NCBI RefSeq assembly: GCF_002086275.1
Contig: NZ_MVHT01000055.1
Location: forward strand, 1-43,926
Length of the DNA stretch: 43,926 bases
DNA from: Mycobacterium intermedium
GTDB taxonomy: Bacteria; Actinomycetota; Actinomycetes; Mycobacteriales; Mycobacteriaceae
Reading direction: 5' to 3'
Positions within the stretch are counted from its first letter, which is position 1, and each line of letters begins with the position of its first letter. Below are positions 21,647 through 32,240 of the stretch, piece by piece. A program made the position numbers and the translations under genes. The notes beneath the pieces are model-generated. The model was given only the letters and a program-made list of their open reading frames with translations, made no database searches and had not been told where the DNA came from.

Positions 21647-24427
21647 TCAGGGATTTCCCTGGAGTTTGGCCTCAACCAACGCTGCCGACAATCCGCCGCG
21701 TGACCGGATGCCCAGTTTGCGGTACACCCTGCTGAGGTTCATCTCGACGGTCTTGGCCGAAATGAACAGCTCGGCCGCGATCTCCTTGTTCGACAAGCCG
21801 CCCGCCGCTAGGTCGGCCACTCGCTGCTCAGACACAGTCAATCCCGTGCCGCTACCGCGAGACTGTTCGAGGCGAACAAGTTCCGCTTGTGCTCGTGCGG
21901 CCCACAGTGGCGTGCCGAGTTGCTCGAAGGCCTCTAGGGCTGCGCGCAAATTCGTTGCGGCCGATCGGATTCGACGCTTACGCCGTTGCAAGCCGCCCAG
22001 CAGTAGCTGGGTCCAGGCTCGTTCAAACGGCATCGGAAGTCGATCGTGGTGCGCCATTGCTCGTTCGGCAGCCACTTCAGCGGCGTCGAGGTCGCCCCGC
22101 GCGGCGAAGACCTGCGCGCGCCCACGCGCGGCGGTGGTTAACATCCATGGCCGGTCGAGTCGGCGACCGTTTTCTTCTAGCGTTGCGAGGAGCGGTTCGG
22201 CTTCCTCATGGCGGCCAAGTGCCGTCAGCGCCTCCACCGCGTACGGAATGAAAGCCGCAGTCACAAATTCTGTTCCGGGCAGTTCGTTCCACCCCTCCAG
22301 ACGAGGTTGCATGATGGCCAATGCCTCTGCGTGGCGGCCACCGGAAATTTCCAGGAACGCCAAAGTTTCGATAGGGCGCTGGACTTCCACAGCGGACTTG
22401 CTTTTCTGCGCAAGTGCGATAGCAACTGCGGCGTCGGCGCGGGCGTCTTCTTCCCTTCCGGCGTAGGCGGCTACTGCAGTACGAACGGTGAACGCCACGG
22501 CCATTACGGGGTCGCCGCCGAGTTGCTGAGCGCGTTGCACCGCTTCGTCGGCCGCATTTGCCGCCTCGGCGAAATGCCCGCGCCAGATGGCAATCAATGT
22601 GCTGTTTATTTCCACCCACAGCATCTCCGTGTCAGCACCCCGCTCAGTGCAACGTGTGCGGACTTGCTGCATCAGCGCATGCGCCTCGTCGAGTTGGCCG
22701 GACCAAGCCCGGATCATGGCGCTGATTGCGTCAGCGCTCAGCGGAACCACCATGTCCGCGGCATGGTCCTGAAGCTCTAGGCTGCGTCGCAGGCTGTGTT
22801 CGTCCACGCCGTGGCCACAGTGGAAGCGGGCGTAGGTTCGCGCCGCGAGGGCTTGACTGACATACCCCGGATGTCCCCATTCCTCGGCCTGCGTCACGGC
22901 TTGCTCTGCACTGTCCAGGGCCGCGTGGTACTGCCCGGCGTTCAGCTGGGCGTGCGACAGGAACACCAGGATCGCCGCCAGCATCGCCGGTATACCTTTG
23001 GCGTCCTTGGCCGCCTGCGCAAGCAGATCGGCTGCTTCCAGGTGGCTACTGGTGTAGATGCGGATGCCGGCACGCACGATCAGCGCTTGGGTGCGGGCGA
23101 AGCCTTCGAGCTGGCGAAGCGTCGCATCGTCGAGGGCAGCGTCGGCGCGAACGGTGTTGCCCGAACGGAAGTGGTGCTCGGCGGTGCGTAATCGGCGCGC
23201 CGGCTCGTCGCCGCCCAACTTCATCGCCAACTCTAAAAGCTCTGCGGCCGCGACCGGCGCTCCTTGGGCGGCGGTAGCCTCCGCCGCGGCGTCCAGCGCG
23301 GCGACGGTGGCGGGGTCAGCGGAGGTGGCGGCCAGCGCCAAGTGTCGCGCCTTAAGTTCAGGTTGTTCGATGATCGTGGCAAGAGTTCGGTGCATGGCTC
23401 GCCGACGGGCGGGTGTCGCGCCTGTGTACACGCCCGTGGCGTACAGCGGATGGGTGAAGCGCACCTTGTCAGCGCTGATTTCGATGACGCCCAGATCTTC
23501 CATGGGTTCGAGCATTTCGACGATTCGAGTCACGATCATGCCGGTGGCGGCGGCGAGCAACTCCACGGTCGGTGCCGCCAAGCAGGCCGCAGCCAGCAAT
23601 ATCGCGTTCGTGGCGGGGTCGGCCTGTCCGATGCGGCGGTGCACTAAGGAAGCCAGGCTGTCGGGGAGTACGACCGTGGCCGCTGAAGCGTCCTCGGCTG
23701 TGGCGACAGCGAGTTCCATCGCGAAAAACGGGTTGCCGCCAGAGATTTCGTGGATACGGACAATGTTGGGCCGGGGCAATGTTCGGCCCAGACGCCTCGC
23801 GACCAGCGTATGTACGCCGCCCAGGGTGAGTGGCCGCAACCGTACTCGCAGAACAGCATCCGGTCGCCGGAACTGCAGCCATTGCATGTCGGACGAGTCG
23901 GGGTCGCCCGTGCGGATCGTAATGAACATCCCGACCCGCCCACTCAGTCGACGGACCGTGAAACCGATAACAGCTCTGCTAGAGGGGTCCAGCCACTGCG
24001 CGTCGTCAATCACGAGCAGTACCGGTTCCTTGCCACTGAGGTGTTCAATCAACGCAGAAAAAGCGGCAGCAACAAGTCGTTCGTCGGTGCCTGGACCGCT
24101 TGAGACTTCACCTGACCGCGCCCGCGTCAGCGCCATGCACTGGATCTTCGGCAGTCCCGCCAGAGCGTCATCGCCAATTCCACTCAACAAGTCAGCAACC
24201 GCGGCGTACGCGTAGCTCACCTCGGCTGGTGATCCTCGCGTCAACAACACCTGAAAACCACGAGCCGCCGCTTGGCTGACGGCCTCAAGCGCCAGCACGG
24301 TCTTGCCGATACCTGCCTCGCCCTCCACGACGAGACCCGCCGGGTCGGTCTGAGCCTGTGCGAGAAATTCCGATACTGTGCGGGCTTCCGCCTCTCGCTC
24401 CACCAGACCCTCGGACGTGGCCAACAT
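21647..24427 (-). CDS. LAL-type LuxR-family ATPase regulator 1
   Basis: About 926 residues. The N-terminus is an AAA/STAND-type ATPase with Walker A GEAGIGKT (about 36-43) and Walker B VLLVIDDAQWLD. The middle is a long Ala-rich helical repeat region (TPR-like, about 350-840). The C-terminus is a LuxR/GerE helix-turn-helix with LTVSEQRVADLAAGGLSNKE and SAKTVEMNLSRVYRKLGI. Such LAL/MalT-type proteins bind a small ligand and ATP, oligomerise and activate transcription. ATG 24427 (MLATSEGLVEREAEA) is preferred to GTG 24487 since relatives begin just before the 'LVERE' motif; the ribosome site is weak for both. It lies downstream of the SUFU gene and upstream of a DUF4242-like gene, between sugC and corA, an interval empty in M. 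tuberculosis. Confidence 0.85.
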   Translation of the reverse strand: MLATSEGLVEREAEARTVSEFLAQAQTDPAGLVVEGEAGIGKTVLALEAVSQAAARGFQVLLTRGSPAEVSYAYAAVADLLSGIGDDALAGLPKIQCMALTRARSGEVSSGPGTDERLVAAAFSALIEHLSGKEPVLLVIDDAQWLDPSSRAVIGFTVRRLSGRVGMFITIRTGDPDSSDMQWLQFRRPDAVLRVRLRPLTLGGVHTLVARRLGRTLPRPNIVRIHEISGGNPFFAMELAVATAEDASAATVVLPDSLASLVHRRIGQADPATNAILLAAACLAAPTVELLAAATGMIVTRIVEMLEPMEDLGVIEISADKVRFTHPLYATGVYTGATPARRRAMHRTLATIIEQPELKARHLALAATSADPATVAALDAAAEATAAQGAPVAAAELLELAMKLGGDEPARRLRTAEHHFRSGNTVRADAALDDATLRQLEGFARTQALIVRAGIRIYTSSHLEAADLLAQAAKDAKGIPAMLAAILVFLSHAQLNAGQYHAALDSAEQAVTQAEEWGHPGYVSQALAARTYARFHCGHGVDEHSLRRSLELQDHAADMVVPLSADAISAMIRAWSGQLDEAHALMQQVRTRCTERGADTEMLWVEINSTLIAIWRGHFAEAANAADEAVQRAQQLGGDPVMAVAFTVRTAVAAYAGREEDARADAAVAIALAQKSKSAVEVQRPIETLAFLEISGGRHAEALAIMQPRLEGWNELPGTEFVTAAFIPYAVEALTALGRHEEAEPLLATLEENGRRLDRPWMLTTAARGRAQVFAARGDLDAAEVAAERAMAHHDRLPMPFERAWTQLLLGGLQRRKRRIRSAATNLRAALEAFEQLGTPLWAARAQAELVRLEQSRGSGTGLTVSEQRVADLAAGGLSNKEIAAELFISAKTVEMNLSRVYRKLGIRSRGGLSAALVEAKLQGNP

Positions 24428-24578
24428 CTTTGCAATGAGCAAACGGGTGACGCAATAAGAAATCGCAGAGTTGTCGCGAACGAACACGCCATAGGCACTG
24501 CGTTTTCGATCTCAATCAGGCGGTTTCTGCGTTCGGCCTGTCAGGTGGTTGCATGCTCGCGGGTATCGGGCGACGGCC

Positions 24579-25165
24579 TCAACGCGGTTGTGCGGCACGG
24601 CGATTGGGGTCGAGCACGTCCACACCGTCATCCTGCCAGGCCTGGCGCATCGCCTCGGCCCCCTTGAGTCGCACCCAGGCCGCCTCGGTCGCGGTGATGG
24701 GCGTTGCCGACAGGAATTGTACCGGGTCGCGCGGCGGTTGCAGCGGCAAATCCGCGATGTCGCTGCGGCCCAACAACACCGCCGTGAACGGCGCCTGCAC
24801 CCACAGCGGCGAGCCGAGGTCGATCAGCGCGTCGGCGACCAGCACGACGCCGTCGACCACCGGCGTCGCAGCCAACACCGCGAGGCTGCGCGCCAGCCCC
24901 TTGACGGGCCGAGCCGGCTGCGGGTCACGCAGCGACAACACCACTTCGGCGCGTGGACCCTGCACCTGGTCGGCGAGCAGCGCAGTAGGGTCGACCATCG
25001 GATGCCGCGAGCAGCCCAACGATACGTAATGCACCAAACCCGCTGCGGCGGAGCGGAACCGGAGCACCTCGATGGGATCGGCGCCCAGAAATGTCACGCT
25101 GGCCGAGGCGGGCTCGGTAGCGAAGTGGGATTGCAAGTACGAGCGCACCTGCTGCAGGACTTGCG

Positions 25166-25169
<4 letters not shown>
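24579..25169 (-). CDS. SUFU-domain protein, coupled to sugC
   Basis: A 196-residue soluble protein. The segments VTFLGADPIEVLRFRSAA, LVHYVSLGCSRHPM and AEVVLSLRDPQP, together with a late FLSATPITATEAAWVRLKG, match the bacterial suppressor-of-fused (SUFU/DUF2314-adjacent) domain layout. Such proteins are often found in immunity or regulatory contexts, without a known reaction. Its GTG start overlaps the sugC stop by 4 bases (GTGA, 25166-25169), so it is translated as the last member of the lpqY-sugABC operon. That placement suggests a link to trehalose uptake. M. tuberculosis lacks the gene here (from memory). The family call rests on motif resemblance. Confidence 0.65.
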
Positions 25170-26335
<1,166 letters not shown>

Positions 26336-26339
26336 CGCG

Positions 26340-27179
26340 CTATCCCTTCACAGCGCCAGAGGTCAGCCCGGCGACTATGCGTCGTTGAAAAATCAGGACA
26401 AAGACAATGATCGGGACCGTGATCACGATCGCGCCGGCCGCGATCGATCCCGTCGGCTCCTCGAACTGCGAACTGCCGGTGAAGTTGACGATCGCCACCG
26501 GCGCGGTGATCGCTGCCTTGGTGGCGGTCAGCGACAGTGCGAGCAGCAGGTCATTCCACGCGAAGATGAACACCAGGATCGCGGCGGTCACCAGTCCCGG
26601 AGCCGCCAGCGGGGCGATCACCTTGCGGAAGGCCTGACCGGGCGTCGCGCCGTCCATCTTGGCCGCCTTTTCCAAATCCCAAGGGATTTCCCGGAAGAAC
26701 GCCGACAGCGTGTAGATAGCCAGCGGCAACGCAAAGGTGATGTACGGCAGGATCAACCCAGGCCAGGTGTCGAACAGCCCGACCGCACGCTCGATGTTGA
26801 ACAACGGCGTCACCAACGAGATCGCTGGGAACATGGTGATCAGCAGTGTCATCCCGATGAGCAGCCGCTTACCTGGAAAGTCCAGCCGGGCAATCGCATA
26901 GGCGGCCATGGCGCCGAGCACCACCGCGATCACGGTGGTGGTCAATCCGATTCCGATGGAATTGATCAGCGCCGAGCTGAAGATATCGCCCCGGAAGATG
27001 CCGCGGTAGTTGTCCAGGGTCACCGATGACGGAATCAGCTTGCCGTCCTTGACCGTTGAGGTCGGTTTCAACGAGAGGCTGAAAATCCACAGCACCGGCA
27101 GCAACGCGTACAACACCACCAAGGTATCGACGACAACCCAGAACGTCCTGCGCCGCGCATCAACCGATTCAGCGCGCAT
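26340..27179 (-). CDS. sugB: Trehalose ABC importer permease SugB
   Basis: A 279-residue inner-membrane permease of the MalG type with six hydrophobic helices. The EAA loop that docks on SugC is visible as EKAAKMDGATPGQAFRKVIAPL. The segments PVLWIFSLSLKPTSTVKDG and DTWPGLILPYITFALPLAIY closely match M. tuberculosis SugB (Rv1237). ATG 27179 is chosen since the frame's longer version (to 27233) lies inside sugA. Its first 11 bases overlap the sugA end, with GGGGAG about 10 bases upstream, giving coupled translation. Confidence 0.95.
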   Translation of the reverse strand: MRAESVDARRRTFWVVVDTLVVLYALLPVLWIFSLSLKPTSTVKDGKLIPSSVTLDNYRGIFRGDIFSSALINSIGIGLTTTVIAVVLGAMAAYAIARLDFPGKRLLIGMTLLITMFPAISLVTPLFNIERAVGLFDTWPGLILPYITFALPLAIYTLSAFFREIPWDLEKAAKMDGATPGQAFRKVIAPLAAPGLVTAAILVFIFAWNDLLLALSLTATKAAITAPVAIVNFTGSSQFEEPTGSIAAGAIVITVPIIVFVLIFQRRIVAGLTSGAVKG

Positions 27180-28077
27180 CGACGTCACTCCCCGGAACTG
27201 CGGCGCCGAACAACGTGATGTAGACGATCGCAATCAGTGCCACGCAGCCAAATATCAGTACGCTGATCGCCGATCCCAAACCGACGTTGAAACCCTTGAA
27301 CAGGTTGTCGTAGCCCAGGATCGACACCGAACCAGTGTCGTTCTCCCCCGCGGTCAGCACATAGATGTTGTCGAAGATGCGGAACGCGTCCAGGGTGCGG
27401 AAGAGTAATGCCACCACCACGGCCGGCTTGATGATCGGCAGGATGACCCTCGTCAGCCGCCGCCAGGGACCCGCACCGTCCACCTGCGCCGCGTTCAGCA
27501 GGTCCTGCGGGACCAGCGCCAGACCGGCCAGCAGCAGCAGCGCCATGAACGGCGTCGTCTTCCAGACCTCGGCGAGCACCACGATCCCCAGGGATGGGAT
27601 CTGTTGGGTCAGTGGCGCACTCCCCTGCGGCAGCAAATTGGCCAGGTAGCCGGTCCCCGGCGTCCAGGCGTAGTACCAGCTGTATGAGGCGACCACCGTG
27701 ACGATGCCGTACGGGATCAGCACCGCCGTGCGCACGAACCCCTTGCCCACCAGCGTCCGGTGCATCACCAGGGCCAGCGACAGGCCCAGCACAAACTCCA
27801 CCGAAACCGAGGCCACCGTGATCGCCAGGGTCACCGCCAGCGCCGTCCACCAATAGCGGTCGGTCAGGACGGTGTGGTAGTTGTCCAGGCCGATGAACTT
27901 GGTGTCATGCGGGGTGGCGAAATTGTTGCGCTGCAGGCTCAGCCACACCGCGTAGCAGATCGGATAGGCAGTCACCGCAAGCATCAATGTCGCGGCCGGC
28001 GCCACCAGGGCCAAGGCCAATCGCCGTTCGCCCCGGCGGTTCCCGGTGGGAGCGGTGTCAGCGGAGGAAGCGATCAC
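27169..28077 (-). CDS. sugA: Trehalose ABC importer permease SugA
   Basis: A 302-residue inner-membrane permease of the MalF type. A short polar N-terminus precedes helix 1 (ALALVAPAATLMLAVTAYPI). The EAA loop reads NAAQVDGAGPWRRLTRVILP, and a periplasmic stretch (WYYAWTPGTGYLANLLPQG) lies mid-protein. Matches M. tuberculosis SugA (Rv1236). Its GTG start overlaps the lpqY stop by 4 bases (GTGA, 28074-28077) and its end overlaps sugB by 11 bases, so the importer subunits are tightly coupled. Confidence 0.95.
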   Translation of the reverse strand: MIASSADTAPTGNRRGERRLALALVAPAATLMLAVTAYPICYAVWLSLQRNNFATPHDTKFIGLDNYHTVLTDRYWWTALAVTLAITVASVSVEFVLGLSLALVMHRTLVGKGFVRTAVLIPYGIVTVVASYSWYYAWTPGTGYLANLLPQGSAPLTQQIPSLGIVVLAEVWKTTPFMALLLLAGLALVPQDLLNAAQVDGAGPWRRLTRVILPIIKPAVVVALLFRTLDAFRIFDNIYVLTAGENDTGSVSILGYDNLFKGFNVGLGSAISVLIFGCVALIAIVYITLFGAAVPGSDVDAR

Positions 28078-29471
28078 GGCAACAGGCCCTTGCCGTCGAT
28101 GGCCTTCTGCACCTGGACACTGAGTTCGTCGGCGGTGCGCTCCGGGTCAATCTTGGTGACGGGGCTCAGCGCCCTGGACAGCCGCAGGGACACCGCCTGA
28201 TAGGCCGGGGTGACCGGACGCACCGCGGCATCGGTCAGTTGCCGACGAATGATGTCGTACATCGGGTACTTGGCCTGGAATTGCGGGTCGGAGTACAGCG
28301 ACGCCCGGACCGCGGGCAGGCCGCCCTCGATGGAGAGGTACTTCTGGTTTCGCGGGTCGCGCAGGCACCGGATGGCCTCGAACGCCTCGGCCTTGTGCCG
28401 GGTGGTCTTGGCGACCGCCAAGTTCAGCCCGCCCAGCGTCACCCTGGCCGGGTGACCGGCCACCACCCCGGGGTACGGCGCGAATCCGAACATCTTCTGG
28501 CTGGCTTCGTAGGCGATGCGGAACTGCTCGTCGGTGGGCACGAAGGTGCCGACGTTGTTGACGCTGCGGGCCAGTTCGGGAATCCGGTTGAGCGGCAAGA
28601 ACGGCACCCCGCCTTTGACCGCGTTCTCCAACATGGAAGCGAACACATACGGCCAGTTGACCTCCATGGCCGCCCTACCCTGTTCGAACGCCAGCCGAGT
28701 GGTTCCCTCCTCCGCGCGACTGATGGACGGGTCGGCTCCGGGCGCAGTGGCCACCGCTTTCAGCACGCGCAGCGCAGCGACGGTCGCCGCCCGATGCCCG
28801 GGGGTGTCGGTCAGGGTGACCCGTTTGCCGTCGTCGGAAAGCACCTGACCGCCCACGCTGTTCAGCACGGTGTTGAACCAGACGACCAGACCCTCACCCG
28901 GGTTGGCTTGCGCGGCGATCCCGCTGGGCCGGCCGGCGGCATGCAAGCTGGCCGCCTCGGCGACCATGGCGTCCCAGTTGTCCGGCGGTTCGGGAATCAA
29001 ATCACGCCGGAACCACAGCAATTGGGTGTTGGTGATGACGGGAGCGGCATACAGCTTCCCGCCCCACGTCGCCGTCTTGAGCGGGCCGGGCAGGGTGTCG
29101 GCGGTGGCGTCGGCGACGGCCAGGCCGGCCGGGTCGTCCGAGAGCGGCAACACCCAGCCCGCCTCGGCGAATTCGGCCGTCCAGACCACGTCGAGGCCCA
29201 TCACGTCGAGGGTGTCGTCGTTGCCGGTCAGCCGGCGGGCCAGTTGTAACCGCTGCACGTCGGGCGAGCGGGGCAGGCTGATCTGCTGGATGGCATAGCG
29301 GCCGTTGGCCTGCTCCGTACAGCGCTGAGCGATCGCGGTGAATGTCGAGCCGTCCGTAGCCGGCGTATAGAGGGTGATCACCGTCCCGCGGTTGCTCGAC
29401 CCGCAACCCGCCCCCAGGACCGCAGCCGCCAGCATCAGCGCAGCAGCACCCAGCCTGCGCACACGACCCAC
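28074..29471 (-). CDS. lpqY: Trehalose-binding lipoprotein LpqY
   Basis: A 465-residue lipoprotein, the solute-binding component of LpqY-SugABC. The signal sequence (RRLGAAALMLAAAVLGAGC) ends in a lipobox. The mature protein has the cluster-B binding-protein fold with TLYTPATDGSTFTAIAQRC, LDVMGLDVVWTAEFAEAGW and GGLPAVRASLYSDPQFQAKY, all close to M. tuberculosis LpqY (Rv1235, about 468 residues). It binds trehalose outside the plasma membrane for recycling. GTG 29471 is chosen from the signal-peptide length; GTG 29462 is a possible alternative. The frame is open to 29672 but that would run into the gene upstream. 31 bases separate it from the Rv1234 homologue. Confidence 0.94.
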   Translation of the reverse strand: MGRVRRLGAAALMLAAAVLGAGCGSSNRGTVITLYTPATDGSTFTAIAQRCTEQANGRYAIQQISLPRSPDVQRLQLARRLTGNDDTLDVMGLDVVWTAEFAEAGWVLPLSDDPAGLAVADATADTLPGPLKTATWGGKLYAAPVITNTQLLWFRRDLIPEPPDNWDAMVAEAASLHAAGRPSGIAAQANPGEGLVVWFNTVLNSVGGQVLSDDGKRVTLTDTPGHRAATVAALRVLKAVATAPGADPSISRAEEGTTRLAFEQGRAAMEVNWPYVFASMLENAVKGGVPFLPLNRIPELARSVNNVGTFVPTDEQFRIAYEASQKMFGFAPYPGVVAGHPARVTLGGLNLAVAKTTRHKAEAFEAIRCLRDPRNQKYLSIEGGLPAVRASLYSDPQFQAKYPMYDIIRRQLTDAAVRPVTPAYQAVSLRLSRALSPVTKIDPERTADELSVQVQKAIDGKGLLP

Positions 29472-29502
29472 CAACGCAGCGGCCCTCGTGAGCTTTCCCG
29501 CG

Positions 29503-30030
29503 TCAGATCGCCAGGCGCGCCAGCAGATCCCGCGCCTTCTCCGCGTTCTGGGGATCGCAGAGAACGTCGTAGCGGCCGGCCACCAGTTGCATCGTCGAAC
29601 TGAAATCCCGGGTGCCCCGCGCCATGGCATAGGGAACCGCGGAGGTGATGAGCCCGAAGAACACCCCGGCAACCAGGCCGGTGATCAGAGCACCCCACGG
29701 GTTGGTACTGAAGAAACCAAGCAACAAACCGATGAACAGACCCAGCCACGCGCCGCTGAGCACCCCGCCACCGAGCACTTTCCCCCAGGTCAGCCGGCCG
29801 GTGACGCGCTCCACTTGCATGAGGTCGACGCCGACGATGGTCACCTGCTGGACCGGGAAGTCCTGGTCGGACAGATAGTCGACGGCGCGCTGCGCCTCGG
29901 CATACGTGGGATAGGACCCGACCGGCCAACCCTTGGGCGGGGTGGGCAAACTGGGCACGGCGCGGCGACCTGCCGCGCCGCGTGTGGACGATGCACCGGA
30001 ACCCTGCCCGGGTTGGAATGGGCTACTCAT
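29503..30030 (-). CDS. Conserved membrane protein (Rv1234 homologue)
   Basis: A 175-residue protein. A Ser/Gly/Pro-rich N-terminus is followed by a strand-helix segment (GSYPTYAEAQRAVDYLSDQ and VQQVTIVGVDL). A central glycine-rich hydrophobic block follows (GVLSGAWLGLFIGLLLGF, then ALITGLVAGVFFGLI), probably two membrane helices, and the C-terminus is soluble (YDVLCDPQNAEKARDLLARL). Length and location equal M. tuberculosis Rv1234. It is the first gene of the trehalose importer operon, with AGGAGAATGAGGA ahead of ATG 30030. The layout resembles general stress membrane proteins; the role in trehalose uptake is unproven. Confidence 0.82.
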   Translation of the reverse strand: MSSPFQPGQGSGASSTRGAAGRRAVPSLPTPPKGWPVGSYPTYAEAQRAVDYLSDQDFPVQQVTIVGVDLMQVERVTGRLTWGKVLGGGVLSGAWLGLFIGLLLGFFSTNPWGALITGLVAGVFFGLITSAVPYAMARGTRDFSSTMQLVAGRYDVLCDPQNAEKARDLLARLAI

Positions 30031-30202
30031 CGATCCTCATTCTCCTCTGCCTGGAACATAGTTTCACGTCCAGTCAAGGCCAGCACCCGTTCGCTCGCTG
30101 CGAACCGCTGCGAGCGACCCCGCTGGGCCGTATTGGTGCTGGCCAAGGACCGATCGGGCAGCGTGCGGGCAATCAAATCATGAAGTACTGCGCGGCCGTC
30201 CA

Positions 30203-30208
30203 TAGGCT
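30203..30208 (+). promoter_or_regulatory. Candidate -10 box for DUF4190 gene
   Basis: TAGGCT fits TANNNT and lies 11 bases before ATG 30220, predicting a 5-base leader or near-leaderless mRNA. Confidence 0.3.
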
Positions 30209-30219
30209 AGGTTGAGTTC

Positions 30220-30858
30220 ATGACGGCTCCCCGCGATGACGGCTCGCCCTGGCCACCTCCGTCCGGGGGAGAGCAGGATCCGGACGCTACCTGGCTGGCG
30301 CCAACCTCACAGCCACCGCCGCCACCGAGCTACCAGTCGGGGCCGACGCCATATCCGCCCAACCCACCGGGCGCCGGCTACCCGCCACCACAAAGCCCAC
30401 CACAACCGAGCTACGGGCAATTCGGTCAGCAGCCGTACGGCGCACCCACACCCGACTACCCGGCAGCTCCGTATCCGGCGGCACCGTATCCGGCGGCACC
30501 GCCCCCGCCGCCGTTGTATCCGGGCGCCGGCTACCCGCAGTATCCGGGCGGGCCCGCGGGCAATCCGTATTACTCCGGGCCGTCATCGGGCAACAACGGC
30601 ATGGCGATCGCGTCGCTGGTCACCGCGATCGCCGGTGTGGTGATCGGGATTCCATTCAGCGTCTTCTGCTACATCGGCTTCCTGATCCCCGTCGTCGCGC
30701 TCGTGCTCGGCATCGTCGCGCTGAATCAGATCAAGCAGTCCCAACAGCCGGGCCGCGGCTTGGCCCTCGCGGGCATCTGGACCAGTGCGGTGACGCTGGG
30801 GCTGCTGGTGCTCCTTTTCATCATCGGCGTGGCGGCGATCGCGGCGAACAGTCGCTGA
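30220..30858 (+). CDS. Proline-rich DUF4190 membrane protein (Rv1233c homologue)
   Basis: A 212-residue protein. Residues 1-125 are low-complexity Pro/Tyr/Gly-rich with a PYPAA repeat (three units near 85-98) and should be disordered. The C-terminal third is a DUF4190 domain with two membrane helices: GMAIASLVTAIAGVVIGIPF...IPVVALVLGIVAL and WTSAVTLGLLVLLFIIGVAA, joined by the typical polar hairpin QSQQPGRGLALAGI. Position matches M. tuberculosis Rv1233c. Proteins with this design are often found in envelope or septal complexes in actinobacteria; no activity is known. Divergent from the trehalose operon. Confidence 0.82.
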   Translation: MTAPRDDGSPWPPPSGGEQDPDATWLAPTSQPPPPPSYQSGPTPYPPNPPGAGYPPPQSPPQPSYGQFGQQPYGAPTPDYPAAPYPAAPYPAAPPPPPLYPGAGYPQYPGGPAGNPYYSGPSSGNNGMAIASLVTAIAGVVIGIPFSVFCYIGFLIPVVALVLGIVALNQIKQSQQPGRGLALAGIWTSAVTLGLLVLLFIIGVAAIAANSR

Positions 30859-30918
30859 CGACGGCTCCTTGGGCAGCGATTAGGACAGGCTCGACAAGCC
30901 AAGCCCGAGCGGCGCTCC

Positions 30919-30924
30919 TACGCT
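30919..30924 (+). promoter_or_regulatory. Candidate -10 box for Rv1232c homologue
   Basis: TACGCT ends 8 bases before ATG 30933, and there is no Shine-Dalgarno, consistent with a leaderless mRNA. Confidence 0.4.
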
Positions 30925-30932
30925 GAATAACC

Positions 30933-32240
30933 ATGGCATCGGTCAACAGGGTGTACGTCGCGCGGCTCTCGCGCATGATGGTGCTGGGCCCCTACGGCGA
31001 ATCCTTCGGCCGCGTCCGCGATGTCGTGATCAGTATCAGCATCGTTCGACAGCAGCCACGGGTGCTGGGGCTGGTGGTCGATCTTGCGACCCGTCGCAGC
31101 ATCTTCATCCCGATCCTGCGGGTCACGGCCATCGAGCCCCAGGCGGTGACCCTCAACACCGGCAAGGTCTCCCTGCGCCACTTCGAGCAGCGCCCGGGTG
31201 AGGTGCTGGCGCTGGGCCAAGTGCTCGATACCCCGGTCCGGGTCACCGACCCCGAACTGCCGGAACTGGCGAACGTCGACCTCGTCATCACCGACCTGGG
31301 CATCGAGCAGACCCGAACCCGCGACTGGGTGGTGACCCGCGTGGCCGTCCGCAGCCAGCGCCGATTGGGGCGACGCGGCCCGGTGCACGTCGTCGACTGG
31401 CACCACGTGCAGGGCTTGACCCCGTCGGCCTTGGCGATGCCGGGCCAAGACGTGGCCCAGCTGCTGCATCAGTTCGAGGGTCGGCGTGCGGTCGACGTCG
31501 CCGACGTCATCCGCGGGCTGCCGTCGAAACGCCGCTACGAGGTTTTCCAGGCGCTCGACGACGAACGCCTGGCCGACATCCTGCAGGAGCTCCCCGAGAA
31601 GGACCAGGCGGAAGTGCTGTCGCAACTGGGCACCGAACGCGCCGCCGACGTGCTGGAAGAGATGGATCCCGACGATGCCGCCGACCTACTGGGAGCGATG
31701 AGTCCCACCGACGCCGAAACGCTGCTCACCGAAATGGATCCCGACGAATCCGACCCGGTGCGACGGCTGTTGAAGCACTCCCCCGACACCGCGGGTGGGT
31801 TGATGACGTCCGAGCCGGTGGTGATGACGCCAGACACGTCGGTTGCCGAAGCACTGGCCCGGATGCGCGATCCCGATCTGACCCCAGCGTTGTCGTCGAT
31901 GGCGTTCGTGGCGCGTCCGCCGACAGACACTCCGACGGGACGCTACCTGGGTTGTGTGCCGCTGCAGCGACTCCTGCGTGAGCCACCCGGCGAACTGGTC
32001 GGTGCCTTGGTCGACACCGATCTGTTCACCTTGGACCCGGAGACGCCCCTACAGGCCGTCACCCGCTACTTCGCCGCATACAACCTGGTCTGCGGGCCGG
32101 TCGTCGACGCCGAAAAGCACCTCTTGGGTGCGGTCACGGTCGACGACCTGCTCGATCACCTGCTGCCCCAGGATTGGCGGGTGGACGTACAGCAACTCGA
32201 CCCCGCGGGCAGGCCCGCGAGATCCGGAGGTTCGCTGTGA
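30933..32240 (+). CDS. MgtE N-domain/CBS protein without membrane channel (Rv1232c homologue)
   Basis: A 435-residue soluble protein, the same length as M. tuberculosis Rv1232c. The N-terminal about 150 residues look like PRC-barrel-type beta domains (GESFGRVRDVVISISIV, then VTDLGIEQTRTRDWVVT). The MgtE N-terminal superhelix follows (DVADVIRGLPSKRRYEVFQA, LEEMDPDDAADLLG, AETLLTEMDPDES). A CBS pair comes last (GGLMTSEPVVMTPDTSVAEA; DTDLFTLDPETPLQAV; LLGAVTVDDLLDHLL). In MgtE channels these domains sense cytoplasmic Mg2+, but here the membrane part is missing. It may sense magnesium or nucleotides and act on the coupled DUF1003 membrane protein. Start ATG 30933 follows a leaderless-type promoter. 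Confidence 0.88.
   Translation: MASVNRVYVARLSRMMVLGPYGESFGRVRDVVISISIVRQQPRVLGLVVDLATRRSIFIPILRVTAIEPQAVTLNTGKVSLRHFEQRPGEVLALGQVLDTPVRVTDPELPELANVDLVITDLGIEQTRTRDWVVTRVAVRSQRRLGRRGPVHVVDWHHVQGLTPSALAMPGQDVAQLLHQFEGRRAVDVADVIRGLPSKRRYEVFQALDDERLADILQELPEKDQAEVLSQLGTERAADVLEEMDPDDAADLLGAMSPTDAETLLTEMDPDESDPVRRLLKHSPDTAGGLMTSEPVVMTPDTSVAEALARMRDPDLTPALSSMAFVARPPTDTPTGRYLGCVPLQRLLREPPGELVGALVDTDLFTLDPETPLQAVTRYFAAYNLVCGPVVDAEKHLLGAVTVDDLLDHLLPQDWRVDVQQLDPAGRPARSGGSL

Noticed and set aside
21648..21661. CAGGGA-TT-TCCCTG over the regulator 1 stop codon
   Set aside because: A two-base loop cannot form a usable hairpin; possible protein site, but nothing else supports it.
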